This document shows positions 23,562 through 32,003 of a stretch of DNA of 36,104 bases, in pieces. The DNA is from an uncultured Cellulosilyticum sp. GTDB lineage: Bacteria; Bacillota; Clostridia; Lachnospirales; Cellulosilyticaceae. Each line of letters starts with the position of its first letter. The first letter of the stretch is position 1. The position numbers and the translations under genes are program-made. The notes beneath the pieces are model-generated. The model was not told the origin of the DNA and searched no databases. It saw nothing but the letters and a program-made list of their open reading frames with translations. Location: contig CAKVCL010000033.1 in assembly GCA_934725855.1 (NCBI GenBank), forward strand, positions 1 through 36,104, given 5' to 3'.

Positions 23562-24233
23562 ATGGCGTGGATATACATTGTTGAAGATGACCAAAACATT
23601 AGAGAAATAGAAAGCTTTGCATTAAAAAATAGTGGTTACAATATTATGGATTTTGAATGCGCTAAAGACTTTTATAAGAAGATTGCAGAAAAAGTACCTT
23701 CATTAATTGTATTAGACATTATGTTACCAGATGAAGACGGATTAGATGTACTTAAAAAATTAAGAAATACACCAGCTACAAGAAAAGTACCCATTATTTT
23801 AGTCACTGCTAAGACGACCGAGATTGATAAGGTAAAAGGACTGGATATGGGAGCAGATGATTACATTACGAAACCATTTGGGGTAATGGAGCTTATTTCC
23901 CGGGTAAAGGCAGTGCTTAGAAGAAGCAAAGGAATGGAGGAAGAAAAGACCCTTTCATTAGCAGACGTTTCGATTGATAATGAAAAGCATGCTGTTTATA
24001 TTAAAGATGAAGTTTGTGAACTGACCTATAAAGAGTATGAGCTTTTAAAGCTTCTGATGATTAATTCAGGCATTGTGATGTCTAGGGATATTATTATGGA
24101 GAGAATATGGGGCTCAGATTTTGAAGGGGAGTCTAGAACACTGGATATGCATATTAAAACATTAAGGCAGAAGCTTAAAAATGCCAATGTCACTATTAAA
24201 ACCGTGCGTAATGTAGGCTATATTATGGAGTAA
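23562..24233 (+). CDS. phoP: Phosphate response regulator PhoP (OmpR family)
   Basis: This is the DNA-binding response regulator of a two-component system. The receiver domain carries Asp9/Asp10, the phosphoacceptor Asp52 in VLDIMLPDEDG, Thr82 and Lys104. The winged-helix output domain (about residues 130-223) has YKEYELLKLL and the recognition region SRDIIMERIWGSDFEGESRTLDMHIKTLRQKL. Assignment to PhoP rather than another OmpR-type regulator rests on gene context (symporter-PhoU genes, pst operon, Pho boxes). The start has GGAGGGCGTGAG upstream. phoR begins 4 bp after the stop. Confidence 0.88.
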   Translation: MAWIYIVEDDQNIREIESFALKNSGYNIMDFECAKDFYKKIAEKVPSLIVLDIMLPDEDGLDVLKKLRNTPATRKVPIILVTAKTTEIDKVKGLDMGADDYITKPFGVMELISRVKAVLRRSKGMEEEKTLSLADVSIDNEKHAVYIKDEVCELTYKEYELLKLLMINSGIVMSRDIIMERIWGSDFEGESRTLDMHIKTLRQKLKNANVTIKTVRNVGYIME

Positions 24234-24237
24234 AGTG

Positions 24238-25569
24238 ATGAAGAAAAAAATTAATATTCAATTACTAACGTTAGTACTCATTGCGATGATTTCTACACTT
24301 GCCATATCAATAGCGGTTTTCTATGAAATTTTTCAAAAAGAAGTTTTAGAGGATTTAAAAGCCTATACCAAAGTCATTGGTTCTAGTAATCTGATTCAAG
24401 GGGAAGCCTTTGAATATACCTCAAGAGATAGCAATATAAGAATTACCCTTATTGATGAGGCAGGCAATGTGAAATATGATAGCAATGCAGATAAGGAAGA
24501 AATGACGAACCATAAGGAAAGACCAGAAGTAAAGAAAGCCATGACCTTTGGAGAAGGAGAAGATATTAGGCATTCAGCCACACTAGATACCAATACCTTT
24601 TATTATGCTATAAAGCTAGATAATGGTATGATTATACGAGTAGCTAAAGAAGTGCAGAGTATGCTAAGTATCTTTGAAAGCGGTTTACCGATTATTGCCA
24701 TATTTGCAGGGGTTGTTTTTGTTATTTGCGCCTTAGTGGCTCATATTATGACTAAGAGCCTAGTAGAACCCATTGAGCGACTAGCTCAGGATATAAGTGC
24801 CAGTGACTCCATCTCTACTTATAAGGAAATTGAGCCATTTATTACAACCATTCAAAAACAACATGAAGATATTTTAAGAAATGCCAATATGCGCCAAGAG
24901 TTTACCGCTAATGTATCTCATGAGCTTAAGACCCCCCTTACCGCAATATCAGGTTATGCAGAACTGATTGAAAGTGGTATGGCAACCACGGAGGATATTA
25001 CGCAATTTGCAAGTAAGATTCAGAAAAACGCTAAACGGCTTCTCACCCTAATTAATGATATCATTCAGCTGTCTGAGCTAGATTCTACAGAAGTGCAAGT
25101 ACCATTTACCAAAGTGGATATTTACAGTGTAGCGAGTGAATGTCTAAACATGCTAAAGGTATCAGCTAGTAAAATGGACATTGAACTCACCTTAGAGGGA
25201 GAGCCTTGTGAGGTAAGTGGCAATCGAGCCCTTATTGAAGAACTGATTGTGAATTTATGTGATAATGCCATTCGATATAATAATAGAGGGGGCAAAGTTA
25301 AAATTTCTATTCATTCTAAGGAAGATGAGGTCGTTTTAGCCGTTAAGGATACAGGGATAGGTATATCAGAGGAAAATCAACAGCGTATCTTTGAACGCTT
25401 CTACAGGGTGGATAAGAGCCGCTCTAAACTAACAGGAGGAACGGGATTAGGTCTGGCTATCGTCAAGCATATTGTATCGCAGCATCATGCACAAATGGAA
25501 ATTGAAAGTGCACTAGGTAAAGGAACAGAAATTAGAGTCATTTTTAAAAGGATGGATGAAAGAGAGTAG
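24238..25569 (+). CDS. phoR: Sensor histidine kinase PhoR
   Basis: This is the membrane kinase partner of PhoP. Helix 1 spans about residues 8-30. A ~120-residue extracytoplasmic sensor domain follows, then helix 2 (about 152-172) leading into HAMP (SLVEPIERL). The HisKA motif NVSHELKTPLTAISGYAELI carries phospho-accepting His228. The ATPase boxes are NLCDNAIRYN (N), DTGIGI (G1), FERFYRVDKSRS (F) and GTGLGLAIVKHIV (G2). The ATG at 24238 is preferred to the GTG one codon earlier, as GGAG lies 7 nt before it. The sensor probably reports phosphate status via Pst/PhoU rather than by binding phosphate, as in known Pho systems. Confidence 0.88.
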   Translation: MKKKINIQLLTLVLIAMISTLAISIAVFYEIFQKEVLEDLKAYTKVIGSSNLIQGEAFEYTSRDSNIRITLIDEAGNVKYDSNADKEEMTNHKERPEVKKAMTFGEGEDIRHSATLDTNTFYYAIKLDNGMIIRVAKEVQSMLSIFESGLPIIAIFAGVVFVICALVAHIMTKSLVEPIERLAQDISASDSISTYKEIEPFITTIQKQHEDILRNANMRQEFTANVSHELKTPLTAISGYAELIESGMATTEDITQFASKIQKNAKRLLTLINDIIQLSELDSTEVQVPFTKVDIYSVASECLNMLKVSASKMDIELTLEGEPCEVSGNRALIEELIVNLCDNAIRYNNRGGKVKISIHSKEDEVVLAVKDTGIGISEENQQRIFERFYRVDKSRSKLTGGTGLGLAIVKHIVSQHHAQMEIESALGKGTEIRVIFKRMDERE

Positions 25570-25612
25570 GCATAGTCTATAAATTTATGGATTATGCCTC
25601 ATTCTTTTGTAT
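25568..25612 (+). terminator. Probable terminator after phoR
   Basis: AGGCATAGTC (25568-25577) pairs with GATTATGCCT (25590-25599), 9 of 10 positions, followed by CATTCTTTTG. The T-run is weak, so efficiency is uncertain. Confidence 0.5.
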
Positions 25613-25880
25613 CAATTAGTCTATAGACGGCTAAGAATAAGAATATATAGTAAAGATAGCGTATAAATATAAGTTATAAATAGGAAGTAATATTAGAAAA
25701 TTAAGAGAATAAATAAGAGAAAGGAAGTAAAATTTGCTTGCTAAACCCTGTTAAAAATCAATATTGGTCAATAAAATAGCCATTTAAAAATGCCTAATAT
25801 GATTTGTAAATGCCTATTTATCAATGGTTGACTAAGCATAGATATTGGTTTGTGGAGAATGGAGAATAAGATAAAATATG
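25613..25880. other. AT-rich intergenic region before liv operon
   Basis: No ORF, tRNA or recognisable RNA is seen on either strand. The only notable pattern is a 9-bp direct repeat, AAATGCCTA, at 25788 and 25808, exactly 20 bp (two helical turns) apart, which could be a protein-binding site. Confidence 0.4.
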
Positions 25881-25881
25881 A

Positions 25882-25896
25882 ATTTTTCATAAACTT
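25882..25896. promoter_or_regulatory. CodY-like site upstream of the liv promoter
   Basis: ATTTTTCATAAACTT matches 12 of 15 positions of the CodY consensus AATTTTCWGAAAATT and ends 9 bp before the -35 of livJ. CodY senses branched-chain amino acids and GTP, so control of this importer would be logical. AT-rich DNA yields chance matches easily. Confidence 0.35.
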
Positions 25897-25905
25897 AATA
25901 TGCAA

Positions 25906-25934
25906 TTGACAAATTACATAAATAATAGTATATT
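25906..25934 (+). promoter_or_regulatory. Promoter of the liv operon
   Basis: Perfect -35 TTGACA (25906-25911), 17-bp spacer, -10 TATATT (25929-25934). It is a strong SigA-type promoter giving a leader of about 70 nt. Confidence 0.8.
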
Positions 25935-26010
25935 TTTTAGTGAAAAATAAATGTTGTAAATTTATTTAAATATTATCTAATATGAAGATGGATATTAGGG
26001 GGTTATGAAT

Positions 26011-27240
26011 ATGAAAAAAAGTCTAGTAAAAAGTTTATCACTTTTAGCTGCTACGGCAGTATGTGCTATGGGATTTACTGGTTGTGGTAATAGCACTGCA
26101 AACGCAAGTGCCAATACATCAGAAGCTACTACAGATGATGCATCAGATACAACAGCAGAAGCTAGTACAGATGCTGCCTCAGAAGAAGCACCTGCAAATA
26201 CTGGTGACGTATATAAAATTGGTGGTATGGGACCATTAACAGGAGATGCTGCTTCTTATGGTAATTCAGTAAAACAAGGTGCAGAAATCGCCATTAATGA
26301 AATCAATGCAGCTGGTGGCGTAAATGGTCACAATCTTGAACTTGTTTTTGAAGATGATGAATGTGATGAAGAAAAAGCAATTAGTGCTTATAATAAAGTA
26401 ATGGATGAAGGCGTTATCGCAATCTTAGGTGCAGTTACATCAGGTTGTAGTGTAGCTGTTGCTGGAGAATCAGTAAATGATGGTATTCTTCAAATCACAC
26501 CAAGTGGTTCAGCACAAGAATGTACAGATGGAGACAATGCATTTAGAATTTGTTTCACAGACCCATTACAAGGTCAAACAATGGCTAAATATATTTCTGA
26601 ACAAGGTTATAAAAATGTAGCCATCATCTATGATGCTGCTAGTGATTATAGTAAAGGAATTACAGATGCTTTCGTAGCAGAAGCTAAAAATCTAGGGCTT
26701 GGTATTGCTGCTCAAGAATCATTTAATACAGGTGATGTTGACTTCAAGACTCAACTTACAAAGATTAAAGACTCAGGAGCTGACTGCTTATTCCTTCCTC
26801 TTTACTACACAGAAGTTGGTTATATTTCTGAACAAGCTGCAACACTTGGTATCAGCTTACCTTACTTTGGTTCAGATGGATGGGATGGAATCATTGCTCA
26901 ATTAAATGGTGATACAACGAATATCGAAGGCGCTACATTCCTTACACCATTCGTTGCAACAGATGAAGCTGAAAACATTAAATCTTTCGTAAGTGCTTAT
27001 GAAGCTGCTTATTCAGCTACACCAGACCAATTTGCTGCTGATAGCTATGATGGCATTTATGCAATTAAAGCTGCAATCGAACAATGTGGTGATGATGTAA
27101 CGAATGAAAATTTAGTTGCTGCTATGACTAAAATCAGCATCAATGGTTTAACAGGAGATATGACATTTACAGCAGAAGGTGAACCAAACAAATCAGCTAA
27201 AGTTGCTGTGATTGAAAATGGTCAATATGTCGCTAAATAG
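26011..27240 (+). CDS. livJ: Branched-chain amino acid ABC transporter substrate-binding lipoprotein
   Basis: This is the extracellular receptor of a HAAT-family importer (type I periplasmic-binding fold, Peripla_BP_6). A signal peptide ends in lipobox FTGC (Cys25), followed by a long Ala/Ser/Thr/Asp/Glu linker to about residue 65. The fold starts at YKIGGMGPLTGDAASYGNSVKQGAEIAINEINAAGG, the usual LivJ opening. GAVTSGCSVAVA and SDGWDG regions line the ligand cleft. The ATG at 26011 is 8 nt after TTAGGGGG; the ATG at 26005 is too close. Ligand is inferred as Leu/Ile/Val; other amino acids or amides are possible in this family. A hairpin terminator separates it from livH. Confidence 0.92.
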   Translation: MKKSLVKSLSLLAATAVCAMGFTGCGNSTANASANTSEATTDDASDTTAEASTDAASEEAPANTGDVYKIGGMGPLTGDAASYGNSVKQGAEIAINEINAAGGVNGHNLELVFEDDECDEEKAISAYNKVMDEGVIAILGAVTSGCSVAVAGESVNDGILQITPSGSAQECTDGDNAFRICFTDPLQGQTMAKYISEQGYKNVAIIYDAASDYSKGITDAFVAEAKNLGLGIAAQESFNTGDVDFKTQLTKIKDSGADCLFLPLYYTEVGYISEQAATLGISLPYFGSDGWDGIIAQLNGDTTNIEGATFLTPFVATDEAENIKSFVSAYEAAYSATPDQFAADSYDGIYAIKAAIEQCGDDVTNENLVAAMTKISINGLTGDMTFTAEGEPNKSAKVAVIENGQYVAK

Positions 27241-27315
27241 TATACATGTCATTTGAAATTAAAAAAGATTTGAATAAGAACAAGGCAATATTAAAGAAAG
27301 TATTGAACTAGAATG

Positions 27316-27380
27316 TAAGGCTGCCCTTTGATAGCTTAAGGATGAAAAAGAGAAGCTATTGACGGCAGCCTTTAATTTTT
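27316..27380 (+). terminator. Intercistronic terminator-like hairpin between livJ and livH
   Basis: The outer stem TAAGGCTGCC (27316-27325) pairs with GGCAGCCTTTA, the inner stem ATAGCTT pairs with AAGCTAT, and AATTTTTT follows. Its place inside the operon suggests partial termination that would give more receptor than membrane subunits. A TATAAT at 27405-27410 could restart transcription. Confidence 0.8.
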
Positions 27381-27443
27381 TATGCATTTATAGTAGAAAT
27401 ATTCTATAATAAAGACAAAATACCTTAGAAGGAGGAAAAAGAG

Positions 27444-28313
27444 ATGATTCAGCAGCTTATTAATGGATTAAACCTTGGTAGTATCTATGCACTGATGGCA
27501 CTTGGATATACGATGGTTTATGGAATTGCAAAGATGTTAAACTTTGCGCATGGAGATATCATCATGGTTGGGGCCTATACTTTGTCACTTGTGATGACTA
27601 ATCTAGGGATGCCTCCAATTGTTGCCATTTTAGCTTCAGTCGTTGTTTGTTCGGTTTTAGGTGTAACCATCGAAAAAATCGCTTATAAACCACTTAGAAA
27701 TGCTTCTCCACTGACTGTACTCATTACAGCTATTGGGGTAAGTTACTTTTTACAAAGTGTTGCATTACTTTTATTTGGCTCAAATAAAAGAAAAGTAGAG
27801 TCCGCTATTGCCATAAAAGGGATAACATTAGGGCCTATTGAATTAACAGGGGAGTCTGTAGTGACTTTAGGGGTTACCATTCTTATTATGATTGGACTCA
27901 CTTTATTTATTAATAAAACAAAACTAGGGAAAGCTATGCTTGCTGTATCTGAAGATAAAGGTGCAGCACAACTTATGGGAATCGATGTCAATCGTACGAT
28001 TTCTATTACATTTGCGATTGGTTCAGCACTAGCTGCTGTAGCGGGTGTTTTATTTGTAAGTTCTTATGGATTTGTAGGGCCTTATACAGGGGCACTTCCA
28101 GGAATCAAAGCTTTCGTAGCAGCTGTACTTGGTGGAATTGGTAGTGTTCCAGGCGCTATGCTTGGAGGGGTGCTTCTTGGCATCATTGAAAGTTTATCTA
28201 AAGCTTATATTTCTACAAACTTATCAGATGCTATCGTATTTGGTGTATTGATCATTGTATTACTGGTTAAGCCATCAGGTTTACTTGGTAAAGTTAGAAT
28301 GGATAAGGTATAG
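27444..28313 (+). CDS. livH: Branched-chain amino acid ABC permease LivH
   Basis: This is a membrane subunit of the HAAT importer. The family-typical start INGLNLGSIYALMALGYTMVYGI is followed by NFAHGDIIMVGAY, then about eight helices. AVSEDKGAAQLMGIDVNRTISITFAIGSALAAVAGVL is the ATPase-contact and following-helix region. FVAAVLGGIGSVPGAMLGG is near-invariant in LivH/LivM. At 289 aa it is full length. AAGGAGGAAAAAG precedes the ATG. It forms a tight block with livM (11 bp gap). Confidence 0.94.
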   Translation: MIQQLINGLNLGSIYALMALGYTMVYGIAKMLNFAHGDIIMVGAYTLSLVMTNLGMPPIVAILASVVVCSVLGVTIEKIAYKPLRNASPLTVLITAIGVSYFLQSVALLLFGSNKRKVESAIAIKGITLGPIELTGESVVTLGVTILIMIGLTLFINKTKLGKAMLAVSEDKGAAQLMGIDVNRTISITFAIGSALAAVAGVLFVSSYGFVGPYTGALPGIKAFVAAVLGGIGSVPGAMLGGVLLGIIESLSKAYISTNLSDAIVFGVLIIVLLVKPSGLLGKVRMDKV

Positions 28314-28324
28314 GGGGTGCAATT

Positions 28325-29305
28325 ATGAACAAATTATTCAATAAGAAAAACATCAAATATATTATCATTGCTGCACTCGTTTATATCGTGGTTACAGTTT
28401 TGACAGCGACGGGTATTTTATCAAGACATTATCAAAGCTTATTAGTTCCTGTAGGAGTTAATATTATGCTTGCGGTATCTTTAAACTTAACAGTTGGATT
28501 TTTAGGTGAATTAACATTAGGACATGCAGGATTTATGTCTGTAGGGGCTTATGCAGGCTGTTTGTTTACCGTTTATGCCGATCTTCCAACTTACATAGAA
28601 TTTCCAATTGCTTTATTAATTGGCGGGGTTGTAGCGGCTTTATTTGGCATCGTCATTGGTGTTCCAGCACTTAGATTAAAAGGAGACTACTTAGCGATTG
28701 TTACTTTAGCTTTTGGTGAAATTATTCGTTCAGTGTTTACAAACCTTGAAATTACAGGTGGTGCAGGTGGATTAAAAGGCATTGATAAAACGAGTAACTT
28801 TACAATTGTATTTGTGGCTGCACTCATTACCATTATTGTCATTTCTAACTTAGTGCATTCTAGACATGGTAGAGCCATCTGTTCGATTCGTGATAATATC
28901 ATTGCTTCAGAATCTGTCGGGATTAACGTGGTTTATCATAAGCTACTTGCCTTCGTTATTGCAGCTTTTTTTGCCGGGGTAGCTGGCGTCATTTATGGTC
29001 ATAACTTAGGTATTTTAAAACCTGCGACATTTGACTTTAATAAATCCATTGAAATCTTAGTTATCGTTGTGCTTGGTGGTATGGGAAGCATTGTAGGGTC
29101 TATTGTTTCAGCAACCATCATTACACTACTTCCAGAGGTGCTTCGTTTCTTATCTGACTATCGTATGCTGATTTATGCGGTGGTTTTAGTCGTGATGATG
29201 ATTTTAAATGCTTCACCAAAATTTAATGATTTCAAAGAACGTGTAGGAAGTAAATTTAAGAAAACAAAAGGAAAGGGGGATGCAGATGCCACTATTAGAA
29301 GTTAA
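28325..29305 (+). CDS. livM: Branched-chain amino acid ABC permease LivM
   Basis: This is the second membrane subunit. Core motifs are LNLTVGFLGELTLGHAGFMSVGAY (about residues 53-76), LRLKGDYLAIVTLAFGEI (the hallmark LivM segment), and the coupling loop SIRDNIIASESVGINVVYHKLLAFVIAAFFAGVAGVI. It ends with a Lys-rich tail (KKTKGKG). At 326 aa it is typical. Its 3' end overlaps the start of livG by about 20-26 bp, implying translational coupling. Confidence 0.94.
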   Translation: MNKLFNKKNIKYIIIAALVYIVVTVLTATGILSRHYQSLLVPVGVNIMLAVSLNLTVGFLGELTLGHAGFMSVGAYAGCLFTVYADLPTYIEFPIALLIGGVVAALFGIVIGVPALRLKGDYLAIVTLAFGEIIRSVFTNLEITGGAGGLKGIDKTSNFTIVFVAALITIIVISNLVHSRHGRAICSIRDNIIASESVGINVVYHKLLAFVIAAFFAGVAGVIYGHNLGILKPATFDFNKSIEILVIVVLGGMGSIVGSIVSATIITLLPEVLRFLSDYRMLIYAVVLVVMMILNASPKFNDFKERVGSKFKKTKGKGDADATIRS

Positions 29306-30044
29306 TAACCTAACCATTGTATTTGGTGGATTACATGCCGTAGATGATTTTAGCTTAAAAATCAATAAAGGACAATTATATGGACTCATTGGACCAAATG
29401 GTGCAGGAAAGACAACCGTATTTAATATGCTCACTGGAGTATATAAACCAACAAGTGGGAAAATCACTTTGGATGGAGAAGATATTACAGGAAAAAGTAC
29501 GATTGAAATTAACAAAAAGGGTGTTGCCCGTACTTTCCAAAACATTCGTTTATTCAATAATATGAGTGTTTTAGATAATGTAAAGATTGGTCTTAACAAT
29601 CAAAAGAACTACTCTGTGCTTGAAGGCATTTTAAGAATGCCACGCTATTTTAAAGAAGAAAAAGAAATGGATGAAAAAGCCCTAGAGCTGCTTTCTGTAT
29701 TTGATTTAGACAAAGAAAAAGATTTTTTAGCTTCTAACTTACCTTATGGTAAACAAAGAAAACTAGAAATCGCTAGAGCACTTGCCACCAGTCCAAAACT
29801 TTTATTACTAGATGAGCCAGCAGCTGGTATGAATCCAAATGAAACCGCAGAGCTGATGAACACCATCCATTTTGTACGTGATCAGTTTGATATGACCATC
29901 CTCCTTATCGAGCATGATATGAAGCTTGTAGGGGGAATCTGTGAGGAAGTTACAGTGCTTAACTTTGGAAAAGAGCTTGCTCATGGTGAAACAAGTAAAG
30001 TACTCAATGACCCAGAAGTTGTTAAAGCATACTTAGGTGAATAG
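29286..30044 (+). CDS. livG: Branched-chain amino acid ABC ATPase LivG
   Basis: This is one of two cytoplasmic ATPases. Walker A is GPNGAGKTT near residues 36-44, then GVARTFQNIRLFNNMSVLDNV with the Q-loop. The signature is the atypical but family-normal LPYGKQRKLEIARAL in place of LSGGQ. Walker B is LLLLDEPAAGMNP and the H-loop LIEHDM. The ATG at 29286 is preferred because AAAGGGGG ends 6 nt earlier; an ATG at 29280 directly abuts that site. The gene lies inside the end of livM and precedes livF by 16 bp. Confidence 0.93.
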   Translation: MPLLEVNNLTIVFGGLHAVDDFSLKINKGQLYGLIGPNGAGKTTVFNMLTGVYKPTSGKITLDGEDITGKSTIEINKKGVARTFQNIRLFNNMSVLDNVKIGLNNQKNYSVLEGILRMPRYFKEEKEMDEKALELLSVFDLDKEKDFLASNLPYGKQRKLEIARALATSPKLLLLDEPAAGMNPNETAELMNTIHFVRDQFDMTILLIEHDMKLVGGICEEVTVLNFGKELAHGETSKVLNDPEVVKAYLGE

Positions 30045-30060
30045 AAAGGAGAAACCATTT

Positions 30061-30771
30061 ATGGCAATGTTAAAAGTTGAAAATCTAGAAGTGTGTTATG
30101 GAATGATTCAAGCAATAAAAGGTGTCTCCTTTGAAGTTAATGAAGGGGAAGTTATTGCCCTCATTGGTGCTAATGGTGCAGGAAAGACAACGATTTTACA
30201 TACTGTAACAGGACTCATTCCAGCTAAAGCAGGAAACATTGAGTTTGGTGGACAAAATTTATTAAAGACACCCGCTCATAAAATTGTTTCCATGGGAATG
30301 GCACACGTCCCAGAAGGAAGACGAATCTTCCAAGAGCTCACCGTTTTTGAAAATTTAAAATTAGGGGCTTATACAAGAAATAGTAAAAGTGAAATAGAAG
30401 AAACCATTCGCATGGTTTATGGAAAATTCCCAAGACTTGAAGAAAGAAAAGACCAGATTGCAGGAACACTAAGTGGTGGAGAGCAGCAAATGCTCGCTAT
30501 GGGTAGAGCGCTTATGTCACATCCAAAGATTATCCTGATGGATGAGCCTTCTATGGGACTTTCTCCACTGTATGTGAATGAAATCTTTAAGATTATAGAG
30601 GAAATTAGTAGCGCAGGCACCACGGTTCTTCTAGTAGAACAAAACGCTAAAAAAGCACTCTCTATAGCAGACCGCGCTTATGTACTCGAAACAGGTAAGA
30701 TTGTTCTTGAAGGAAAAGCAAAAGACCTCATTAACGATGACTCTATTAAAAAGGCTTACTTAGGTGAATAA
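30061..30771 (+). CDS. livF: Branched-chain amino acid ABC ATPase LivF
   Basis: This is the second ATPase of the importer. Walker A is GANGAGKTT, the Q-loop region is HVPEGRRIFQELTVFENL (a LivF hallmark), the signature LSGGEQQMLAMGRAL, Walker B IILMDEPSMGLSP and the H-loop LVEQN. The ATG at 30061 follows AAAGGAGA by 9 nt; an upstream in-frame GTG at 30037 lies inside livG and has no ribosome site. It is the last gene of the operon, followed by a bidirectional terminator. Confidence 0.94.
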   Translation: MAMLKVENLEVCYGMIQAIKGVSFEVNEGEVIALIGANGAGKTTILHTVTGLIPAKAGNIEFGGQNLLKTPAHKIVSMGMAHVPEGRRIFQELTVFENLKLGAYTRNSKSEIEETIRMVYGKFPRLEERKDQIAGTLSGGEQQMLAMGRALMSHPKIILMDEPSMGLSPLYVNEIFKIIEEISSAGTTVLLVEQNAKKALSIADRAYVLETGKIVLEGKAKDLINDDSIKKAYLGE

Positions 30772-30794
30772 TATGTGTTTTGTGGGAAAAATTG

Positions 30795-30831
30795 ATAACG
30801 CCTTCTGAGTTTATACAGAAGGCGTTATTTT
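30795..30831. terminator. Bidirectional terminator between livF and nitroreductase gene
   Basis: ATAACGCCTTCTG (30795-30807) pairs perfectly with CAGAAGGCGTTAT (30816-30828). TTTT follows on the plus strand and AATTTTT follows on the minus strand, serving both convergent genes. Confidence 0.88.
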
Positions 30832-30862
30832 AACTTGTAAACGAGTTGGATAGAAAGTGGAA

Positions 30863-31450
30863 TTAGCAATTGGTGCTTTTATAAAGAACAAGTTCATCAA
30901 GCGGACGTTTAGGGACATGATGAACCGCATCAGCATCACGATAATAATCAATACCATGTTCGCAAGAAGTATCTTCTAAGACAATCTCCTCTTTTGGCTT
31001 ACCTAGTGCAATCACTAAGTCAATTTTGTATTTGCTGGTATCAATTTGTAAGGCATTAGCTAATGCTTCTCTTTTAGTATTAGCCAGTATACAACCACCA
31101 TAGCCCATTTCTACGGCACCTAATAACATCGTTTGGGCAATGATGCCATCATCCGTTGCTCTGTTTGGGGCAAGACTTAAATCACAAAGTAAGATGATAT
31201 AAGCGGTAGGACGTTCGCCTTCTTTGGGACCATCCCAATCTTTTAATTTACCTGCCCATCCTAACGTAGAAAATACAGCGGCATTGTCACTAGGAGAATT
31301 AATGAGCATAAATTTATTAGCTTGCATATTGGCAGTGGAAGGCACAATACGACCTAAGCTAGCAATCTCCACAAGTTCATTCATGCTAATCTTTTGATTT
31401 TCATCAAAACGTCTGTATGAACGATTCTTAAGAACTAGATCTTTAAACAT
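30863..31450 (-). CDS. Nitroreductase family protein
   Basis: This is an FMN-dependent NAD(P)H oxidoreductase of the nitroreductase superfamily. The N-terminal RSYRRFDENQKISMNELVEIASLGRIVPSTANMQANKFMLI stretch is the FMN-binding signature (Arg-Ser-Tyr-Arg-Arg, then the SxxNxQ-type segment). ALGKPKEEIVLED lies near the C-terminus. Substrate cannot be told from sequence. Members reduce nitroaromatics, quinones or flavins. The ATG at 31450 has AAAGGAG 9 nt upstream; the GTG at 31459 would leave no spacing. It is monocistronic on the minus strand. Confidence 0.9.
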   Translation of the reverse strand: MFKDLVLKNRSYRRFDENQKISMNELVEIASLGRIVPSTANMQANKFMLINSPSDNAAVFSTLGWAGKLKDWDGPKEGERPTAYIILLCDLSLAPNRATDDGIIAQTMLLGAVEMGYGGCILANTKREALANALQIDTSKYKIDLVIALGKPKEEIVLEDTSCEHGIDYYRDADAVHHVPKRPLDELVLYKSTNC

Positions 31451-31489
31451 AGCATTCACTCCTTTATATGTATGAAAATTTTTAAATTA

Positions 31490-31519
31490 ATCATAACACT
31501 AAACCTAATTAATAATCAA
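31490..31519 (-). promoter_or_regulatory. Promoter of the nitroreductase gene
   Basis: Read on the minus strand: -35 TTGATT (31519-31514), 18-bp spacer, -10 TATGAT (31495-31490), about 40 bp before the start codon. Confidence 0.55.
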
Positions 31520-31655
31520 ACATCAATATAAAAAGAAAGCCAAAAATTGGATGGCGGATTAAGGCGAATTATTTAAAATATGTGTTTTAAATAGAGGGCA
31601 AAAATAGTATACTTAATGGTGGAAAAGAAATATTTTTATTATTGGAGGGAGGGAA

Positions 31656-31958
31656 ATGTCAACAAGACTCATGAGAAAGAAACGACAAGAAAAAACATTA
31701 AGCGTTTTAATGATAACGTCTTTTGCCGCATTCATTGTAACAGTTGTTCTATTAGTGGGACATGCAGGTGTCAAATATAAAATAGAGAGTAGTGAAAAAT
31801 CAGTTCAAGCACTTTCGAAAGAAGTGACCACATTGCAAAATCAAATTGAAGAAATTAAGAAGATGCAAAATGAATCTAAAGATCAATTAGATCTACTACA
31901 ATCTCAGATTAACAAATATGATGAAAGTATTGTTGCAAAGTTTAGCAAGGAAGAGTGA
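31656..31958 (+). CDS. Small single-pass membrane protein with coiled coil
   Basis: This is a 100-aa protein with no family I recognise. The basic N-terminus (RLMRKKRQEK) is followed by one membrane helix at about residues 19-40. An extracellular coiled coil of about 50 residues, with Leu/Ile heptads (VQALSKEVTTLQNQIEEIKKM...), makes up the rest. The topology is like FtsL/DivIC-type proteins. The next gene, 45 bp on, has the same N-terminal plan (helix then coiled coil), so the two may have a common origin or form a coiled-coil complex. GGAGGGAGG precedes the ATG. A TATACT at 31608-31613 may be its -10. Confidence 0.75.
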   Translation: MSTRLMRKKRQEKTLSVLMITSFAAFIVTVVLLVGHAGVKYKIESSEKSVQALSKEVTTLQNQIEEIKKMQNESKDQLDLLQSQINKYDESIVAKFSKEE

Positions 31959-32003
31959 AATAATTAAAACGGTAGAAGATTTTAGATGAAAGGGGAGGAC
32001 AAA

